Positions 31,334 through 35,802 of a stretch of 35,802 nt of DNA are shown here, piece by piece (the stretch's first letter is position 1; each line of letters begins with the position of its first letter). The DNA is taken from NCBI GenBank assembly GCA_947630965.1, contig CANRJO010000009.1:1-35802 (forward strand), in the 5' to 3' direction. Source of the stretch: an uncultured Alphaproteobacteria bacterium (GTDB lineage: Bacteria; Pseudomonadota; Alphaproteobacteria; RF32; CAG-239). The position numbers and the translations under genes are program-made. The notes under the pieces are model-generated. The model did no database searches. It was not told the origin of the DNA and saw only the letters and a list, made by a program, of their open reading frames with translations.

Positions 31334-32496
31334 TATTTTTCCACCCTGCCCGTCCCTTGGCAAGTGGGGCATTCTTCCGTATAAGTATCCAAAAGCGAGG
31401 GACGACGACGCTGACGCAACATTTCAATGTTGCCGGCCTTACTTAAGCCTAAAACACGCGCTCGGCAAGGATCATCAGCTAAATCCGATGATAAAATATC
31501 CATCAGTGAACGCATATAGCGATATTCAGACGAACCTGCAAAATCAATCAAAATTTTGCCCGAAAGGTTTTTTAGCCTGATTTGGCGCGCAATCTCGTGG
31601 GCGGCTTCTTCATTGAGGCTATTGACAGCACCGCCCTCATGGCTGCCGCTATCAACATCAATCGTGACAAACGCATGCGTCTGCTCAATGTGGATTTCGC
31701 CACCGTTTGGAAGCTTAACAGTCCGGTTTAAGGCCTCAACAATTTCATCTTCTAAGCCAAATTTTTCAAACGGTTCAGCCTCAAAAACAGCCATTGTTGT
31801 TCCGGCTGCCTCGTTGATTTTTTCTTCCAAATGATGATCATTGACCACAATTTTTTCCAAAGCGTCTTTATAACGACGAATATATTCAAACAACGGATTT
31901 TCCCGCACATATAACAAAGCCGGGGCTGTCGCCTGACGCGCTTTGACGCGGATGTCCTCGTAAATGCCACGGAGCTTGACCATTTCTTCCAAGACTTCCT
32001 CAACCGGATAATCCACAGCCGCCGTGCGTACCGCCCAACCTTCCTGCCCTGTGGTGTTTTCCCAAACGGCACTACGGTACTTCTGCGCCAAGGTTTTATC
32101 TTCAATTTTGGAGGAAACATCCACATTCATGTAAAACGGCCGATACACTAAAGTTGTGCCGACAATTTGAATGTTACGCACCACTTTGGCACCTTTTTCA
32201 GCGCGGCGCTCCTGCGTGACTTGCACCACAACGCTTTGACCTTCCGCCATGTTGCATTCTTTCAAATCCGGCTCCCAACCGTTTAAGAAGGCATCTTCAG
32301 CATCGCCGATATTGACCTTGAAGCCGAAACGATCGTTCGCGAGTTCTATTTTACGCGTGATTTTGCCTAAATAGACATTGCCTTCGCCGGCGCGCGTATC
32401 ATCATATAAATCAAGCTCGGCGAGTTTGCCGCCGTTTAACGCCGCCAAGCGCACGTTATTGCCCTTTTTCTCATAAACCAAAGTATCTGCTTTCAT
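31333..32496 (-). CDS. rng: Ribonuclease G/E family endoribonuclease
   Basis: 387 residues, shorter than E. coli RNase G (489) but complete at both ends. It carries an S1-like region (GNVYLGKITRKIELANDRFG), the catalytic acidic residues in VTIDVDSG and ILIDFAGS that bind Mg, the RNase G/E motif GLSKAGNIEMLRQRRRPSL (in two parts), and a C-terminal CPTC zinc-link (CPTCQGTG) for oligomerisation. Processes rRNA and mRNA 5' ends. The start overlaps the maf stop (ATGA), implying coupling. The short form resembles alphaproteobacterial Rng proteins found with maf and yacG. Confidence 0.92.
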   Translation of the reverse strand: MKADTLVYEKKGNNVRLAALNGGKLAELDLYDDTRAGEGNVYLGKITRKIELANDRFGFKVNIGDAEDAFLNGWEPDLKECNMAEGQSVVVQVTQERRAEKGAKVVRNIQIVGTTLVYRPFYMNVDVSSKIEDKTLAQKYRSAVWENTTGQEGWAVRTAAVDYPVEEVLEEMVKLRGIYEDIRVKARQATAPALLYVRENPLFEYIRRYKDALEKIVVNDHHLEEKINEAAGTTMAVFEAEPFEKFGLEDEIVEALNRTVKLPNGGEIHIEQTHAFVTIDVDSGSHEGGAVNSLNEEAAHEIARQIRLKNLSGKILIDFAGSSEYRYMRSLMDILSSDLADDPCRARVLGLSKAGNIEMLRQRRRPSLLDTYTEECPTCQGTGRVEK

Positions 32497-33065
32497 TTTA
32501 TTCCCGCTCCTATCAATAAGTTTTTCGTTTCATATAAAGGCAAGCCCACCACGCCGGAATAAGATCCGACCATGTTTTTGACATAACCTCCCAACAAACC
32601 ATCTATTTTATAACCGCAAACCCCAACCCATTCTTTACTTTCCAGATACGACTTTATCTCGCCCTCGTTTAAGGTTTTCATCGCTATCCGCGTTGATACG
32701 CAACGCTCGGTTAAGCGGCCGTTTTTATCAATCAGGCAAACTGCGCTGATCACTTTATGGTTGCGTCCCGAAATCAGCCGCATCACTTTTTCCTGCTCTG
32801 CCGCTGATTTTGATTTTTGGATAATCCGCAAGCCGACTGTTACCACCGTATCACCTGCCAAGATATTTTCATTCGGGTGCTTTTTTGCCGCTGCCAAAGC
32901 TTTTTCTCGCGCCATACGGCACACATAAGGTAACGGACGTTCGTGCGGATGCCGCGATTCATCAATATCTGCCGGATCTACCAGTTTCGGTTGATAACCA
33001 ATCTGCTCCAAAAGTTTTAATCTGTCCTTGGAGCCGGAAGCTAATATAAAGTCTTTCAGGGGCAT
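32493..33065 (-). CDS. maf: Maf-like nucleoside-triphosphate pyrophosphatase
   Basis: 190 residues from the ATG at 33065 (longer frame rejected because it lies inside dksA). Hydrolyses dTTP/UTP or modified nucleotides to monophosphates. Signature ILASGSKDR (A-S-x-S-x-x-R) at the N-terminus, AGDTVV near residue 70, and the C-terminal YKIDGLLGGYVKNMVGSYSGVVGLPL, read in two parts (the G-S-Y-x-x-V-x-G-L-P motif). It starts one base after the dksA stop and its stop overlaps rng. Confidence 0.93.
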   Translation of the reverse strand: MPLKDFILASGSKDRLKLLEQIGYQPKLVDPADIDESRHPHERPLPYVCRMAREKALAAAKKHPNENILAGDTVVTVGLRIIQKSKSAAEQEKVMRLISGRNHKVISAVCLIDKNGRLTERCVSTRIAMKTLNEGEIKSYLESKEWVGVCGYKIDGLLGGYVKNMVGSYSGVVGLPLYETKNLLIGAGIK

Positions 33066-33066
33066 T

Positions 33067-33492
33067 TTACGCTTCGTCGTCGTAAGTTTTTTCCATGCGT
33101 TCGTGACGTTCCTGCGCATCTATGGAAAGTGTTGCAATCGGGCGGGCTTCCAAGCGTTCCAAGCCAATCGGCTCGCCGGTTTCCTCGCAATAACCATAAG
33201 TGCCGTCTTCAATGCGATCTAATGCCTCATTAATCTTGGAAATTAATTTGCGGGCACGGTCTTTGGTGCGTAAATCTAAAGATTTATCCGTTTCAAGCGA
33301 AGCACGGTCAATTTCATCAGGCTGATTAAGCCCGCCTTGACGCAAATCATCAAGCGTATCCTCAGATTGTGCCACCAAAGACTTTTTCCACTCCAAAAGC
33401 TTTTGGCGAAAATATTCCAACTGCATATCGTTCATATATTCTTCTTTGGCGGAAGGTTTGTAATCCGGCGGAAGTATGATAGAATCAACCAT
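33067..33492 (-). CDS. dksA: DksA-family RNA polymerase-binding protein
   Basis: 141 residues from the ATG at 33492 (AAGGAG eight bases upstream). DksA enters the polymerase secondary channel with ppGpp to control initiation. The coiled-coil tip motif is visible as DEIDRAS (D-x-x-D-x-A) near residue 72. The C-terminal zinc-finger region GTYGYCEETGEPIGLERLEARP keeps only one of the four canonical cysteines, a change I recall from other alphaproteobacterial DksA proteins and which implies a zinc-independent fold. First gene of the operon. Confidence 0.93.
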   Translation of the reverse strand: MVDSIILPPDYKPSAKEEYMNDMQLEYFRQKLLEWKKSLVAQSEDTLDDLRQGGLNQPDEIDRASLETDKSLDLRTKDRARKLISKINEALDRIEDGTYGYCEETGEPIGLERLEARPIATLSIDAQERHERMEKTYDDEA

Positions 33493-33578
33493 TGTTTGTC
33501 TCCTTTTAAATGAATATATCAAAACTTAACAATTCGGCACTTAAAGTTCAAGCAATTTGCGTATTTAACCACAACAAT

Positions 33579-34157
33579 CTAGTTGAAATGCCAAGTGATG
33601 ACATTTTGCTTTTTTTCACAAGCTTTCATGACATCTGCTGTTTTTGCCGGCAATAAATGATTTGTGGATCTTTCCGTATCTGAAAATTCCCATTTCCACG
33701 TTATGCCGTTAATATCCATCCAGTCTAAGTCTGAGCCATCATTAATAACCCATACCATGGAGCCGAGCTCGGCACAAACCATGGATGGAAGATCACTAAA
33801 CTTAATAAAGAATGTTTTGCCATCATCGTTACCGATTTCCACATCGCCACCCATGATGTGCCGCCCTTTTTGGTTGCAGCCTTTCTTTTTGCTCGGCACA
33901 ACGTTTGCCGGACCAATGCCCTCTTCACAAAGCGTGGCCATTTTGACCCCTGAATAATCCGTTGCGGCGACATAACGTTGGCTGATAACCTTTTTTAGAT
34001 CCATCAGCTCTTGATGAACCCGGCTCATCCGAAACTTTCCTAACCCGCTGTTAACCAAAGATGCCGCCGTAAAAGTGACCATAATCATAATCATGATATA
34101 CCCTAGCGCTTCCAACATGGTGCGTCCGCTTTGATTGCTATAAACCTGATTACGCAT
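33579..34157 (-). CDS. Type IV pilin-like protein
   Basis: 192 residues from the ATG at 34157, which has GGAGGA six bases upstream (an ATG 18 bases earlier lacks one). A short basic leader ends in NQSG, followed by RTMLEALGY with Glu at +5 and a long hydrophobic helix (IMIMIMVTFTAASLV): the prepilin pattern G|xTxxE. The globular part has four Cys (TLCEEG, GCNQKG, MVCAEL, ACEKK) that can form two disulfides, and a Trp-rich C-terminal WMDINGITWKWEFS region. No pilus assembly gene is in the window. A minor pilin or pseudopilin is equally possible. Confidence 0.8.
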   Translation of the reverse strand: MRNQVYSNQSGRTMLEALGYIMIMIMVTFTAASLVNSGLGKFRMSRVHQELMDLKKVISQRYVAATDYSGVKMATLCEEGIGPANVVPSKKKGCNQKGRHIMGGDVEIGNDDGKTFFIKFSDLPSMVCAELGSMVWVINDGSDLDWMDINGITWKWEFSDTERSTNHLLPAKTADVMKACEKKQNVITWHFN

Positions 34158-34281
34158 ATTTTCCTCCGTTTTCAAGCATTATACACTTTTTTTTATTATC
34201 TTTTCAAGATTTACTTTGCTTTTTTCGTAAATGTTATTATTATGCTTAAAGAGTTTAATTATCATTAAAAAAGGAGGGACG

Positions 34282-34824
34282 ATGAAAAATATTTTACCCG
34301 CGACCATCGGAACTTTGGCTTTGTGCTTTGCAAACACTGTTTCAGCACGCGAATATGTGCCTTATATCGGGGCGGATTATACTTATGTCACAGCGCACGC
34401 TTCTGAAGGTCTTAGGCCACATTATCAAGTTTTTGATTTCAATGTCGGCACCAAATATAACCCCTACTTCGGCACAGAAGTTTTTTATGCCCAAAGCGCT
34501 TCGGAACATAAAAAAATTGAGGATGACAAGCTCAAAACTTCTTATCGCGCCTATGGCTTGGATTTGGCGGCGTATCTTCCCTGCACAACACATGCCGATT
34601 TTTTCCTGACCGGCGGGCTTGGCGAATATGTGTTTAAATATCATTTTGCCGGTCAAAAGCATCAAAAAGATACTGGCATCGGTTACCGGATTGGTGGCGG
34701 GCTGATGCTTAACCTGAGCGAACATTTCAGCTTGCGTTTTCTTGCGCGCTATGTGGGGCTTGACCAAGTGTCTGATATCAACCACCTCACAGAATACGGC
34801 ATCGGGTTGCGTTATCACTTTTAA
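34282..34824 (+). CDS. Small outer-membrane beta-barrel protein
   Basis: 180 residues from the ATG at 34282 (AAGGAGGG upstream; the frame continues upstream without a site). A signal peptide ends near TVSA (about residue 20). The mature protein begins REYVPYIGADYTYV and has alternating strands ending in YGIGLRYHF, with the C-terminal Phe of barrels, like 8-stranded OmpA/OmpW-type or acyloxyacyl-hydrolase-like porins. Probably structural or adhesive. Followed after 12 bases by a membrane-anchored gene, likely an operon. Confidence 0.78.
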   Translation: MKNILPATIGTLALCFANTVSAREYVPYIGADYTYVTAHASEGLRPHYQVFDFNVGTKYNPYFGTEVFYAQSASEHKKIEDDKLKTSYRAYGLDLAAYLPCTTHADFFLTGGLGEYVFKYHFAGQKHQKDTGIGYRIGGGLMLNLSEHFSLRFLARYVGLDQVSDINHLTEYGIGLRYHF

Positions 34825-34836
34825 GGAGAAAATATC

Positions 34837-35325
34837 ATGAAAAAAATTGTTTTAGGCTTTTTCTTAATGCTCATATTACTTATCGGGCTCTATTTTGTGA
34901 AAAACAAGTTTTACTCTGCCATGCCTGAGAAGGCTCCTACGTCTGCCCTTGAAGATCAGGTCTTTTCTTATCAAAAAGATAACTTATCGCCCGCCTGCCC
35001 TGCCGAAAGCGCCATGATCTGCGCGCTTGATCAGGCGGTGAAATGCACACTGAACCCTGATTTTGAAGGCTGCGCTGTGGCAAAACTTCCTAAATTTATC
35101 TTTATGGAAGACGAATCGCTCGGGCGCCCTACGGAAATGAGCTTCAAAATTGTTAAAATCAAGCCTATTTCTACCGATCTTGTAGAAATCCACACCCAAA
35201 GCACTTGTAACGGCAATTGGTTTGGACTTTGTCAGGGTTATGTGATTTATGTACTTGTTCCCACGCCGAAAGAGGGGGAAGAGGAAGAGTGGCGTGTTAA
35301 AGACGTATACGCCATGACTGAATAA
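34837..35325 (+). CDS. Membrane-anchored protein of unknown function
   Basis: 162 residues. One N-terminal hydrophobic segment (about residues 5-21) is followed by KNKFY and an extracytoplasmic domain with six Cys (PACPA, MICAL, VKCTL, EGCAV, STCNG, GLCQG), which suggests a disulfide-rich fold. Ends in a Glu-rich stretch and VKDVYAMTE. No family recognised. AAGGAGA lies nine bases upstream of the ATG. Confidence 0.72.
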   Translation: MKKIVLGFFLMLILLIGLYFVKNKFYSAMPEKAPTSALEDQVFSYQKDNLSPACPAESAMICALDQAVKCTLNPDFEGCAVAKLPKFIFMEDESLGRPTEMSFKIVKIKPISTDLVEIHTQSTCNGNWFGLCQGYVIYVLVPTPKEGEEEEWRVKDVYAMTE

Positions 35326-35351
35326 CTTTTTGGAAAGGCGTCTAACCACAA

Positions 35352-35475
35352 GGGAACGCGTCTAATGGGCGCCTAGAGCAATTTTTTGCTCAAAAGTGTC
35401 CTCACGTACACTTTTAGTACGCTGCGGTACTTTTGAGCAAACAATCACTCCAATCGCCTCATTATACGCATTCCC
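35352..35475. repeat. MITE-like ~124-bp imperfect palindrome (second copy)
   Basis: Left end GGGAACGCGTCTAATGGGCG and right end CGCCTCATTATACGCATTCCC are imperfect inverted copies. Inside, TTGCTCAAAAGT (35386-35397) and ACTTTTGAGCAA (35429-35440) are a perfect 12-bp pair. The end sequence GGGAAyGCGT matches the 26330-26456 element and the length is almost the same, while the middle differs. Confidence 0.7.
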
Positions 35476-35484
35476 GAGAGCGAG

Positions 35485-35576
35485 GAAAAAAATAAGGATT
35501 CCTTTTTATCTGCGTTCCTTTGGGTTAGGTGAAAAAAATAAAGATTCCTTTTTATCCGCGTTCCTTAGAATTAGTG
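35485..35576 (+). repeat. Tandem repeat, two 46-bp units
   Basis: Units 35485-35530 and 35531-35576 each begin GAAAAAAATAA, contain ATTCCTTTTTATC and GCGTTCCTT, and differ at a few positions. The end of unit 2 (TTCCTTAGAATTAGTGCAAA) recurs in diverged form at about 26729-26749. Confidence 0.75.
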
Positions 35577-35599
35577 CAAAGGGGTGAAATAGCCTACTG

Positions 35600-35698
35600 A
35601 CGTCATTCTGAGGCGAAGCCGAAGAATCCAGGTGAAAATAAACAAAGCTACTTTTTTCCTGGATCCTTCGCAAATGCCCTTCGGGCTTTCTTGCTCGT
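35600..35698. repeat. Palindromic dispersed repeat with CCTGGATCC unit
   Basis: ACGTCATTCTGAGG starts a REP-like palindrome. CGAAGAATCCAGG (35620-35632) and CCTGGATCCTTCG (35658-35670) are inverted with one mismatch. 35656-35698 copies 29951-29993, so this is a truncated member of the dispersed repeat family. Confidence 0.65.
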
Positions 35699-35703
35699 GA
35701 ACT

Positions 35704-35771
35704 ATGAGGGCATAAGGATTTGTCTTAAAATTCAAGGCTTGCCCGAGCATAATTATCTAGAGCGCCCTCAT
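35704..35771. repeat. Inverted repeat with 8-bp perfect arms
   Basis: ATGAGGGC (35704-35711) and GCCCTCAT (35764-35771) bracket a 52-base AT-rich middle. Nature unknown; no gene is seen from 35326 to the end of the window. Confidence 0.4.
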
Positions 35772-35802
35772 CCCGCGATCCATTTACCATGCTCAATTTA
35801 AA

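Overview
The window looks like the chromosome of a low-GC alphaproteobacterium, possibly from a host-associated or gut clade. Evidence for Alphaproteobacteria: a ChpT-type histidine phosphotransferase (CtrA relay), the ftsE-ftsX-YdcF-PlsC block divergent from an MJ0042-type zinc-ribbon membrane protein, yqeY-dnaG, TrmFO next to a squalene/phytoene-synthase-family gene, and a maf-rng-yacG operon. Signal peptides, several outer-membrane beta-barrels and an autotransporter show a Gram-negative envelope. The genus cannot be fixed from sequence alone. I saw no tRNA, rRNA, CRISPR array, transposase or integrase.

Layout. 1-423 is the 3' end of a gene with an Lcl/DUF1566-like C-terminus. 462-1829 is an alpha2-type glycyl-tRNA synthetase, followed by a HAD hydrolase. 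2845-4471 is a probable toxin-immunity pair: an HNH-like nuclease overlapping a SUKH (SMI1/KNR4) protein, bounded by an extended -10 promoter and a terminator. 4500-5408 is an unrecognised protein. 5483-8457 (minus) is ftsE-ftsX-ydcF-plsC; 8598-11535 (plus) is the zinc-ribbon protein, yqeY and dnaG. 11592-16060 is accessory: an amino-acid permease, a GNAT protein, a short LysR-like protein, a full LysR regulator with a perfect palindrome at its own start, a 58-codon small gene divergent from it, and a secreted protein. 16158-19356 holds a beta-barrel protein, a squalene/phytoene synthase family enzyme and trmFO. 19468-22453 holds a secreted protein, chpT and a GDYXXLXY/DUF2157 membrane pair. 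22567-26326 pairs FadL with a divergent Aas-like acyltransferase/acyl-ACP synthetase, which together suggest exogenous fatty acid uptake and phospholipid reacylation.

26327-30381 is the most unusual part. A Pmp-repeat autotransporter (26912-29581) has a structured leader containing a strand-specific intrinsic terminator, and is flanked by direct copies of a ~150-bp dispersed repeat plus other palindromic elements. 30382-31098 is a lipoprotein. 31133-33492 (minus) is a compact overlapping dksA-maf-rng-yacG operon. 33579-35325 holds a type IV pilin-like protein, a small beta-barrel protein and a membrane-anchored protein. 35326-35802 is a gene-free repeat cluster that includes a second copy of the ~125-bp palindromic element found at 26330.

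Most of the window is housekeeping. The best candidates for something undescribed are the HNH/SUKH pair, the structured RNA ahead of the autotransporter within its repeat cage, the MITE-like palindromes, and the LysR-small-protein module.
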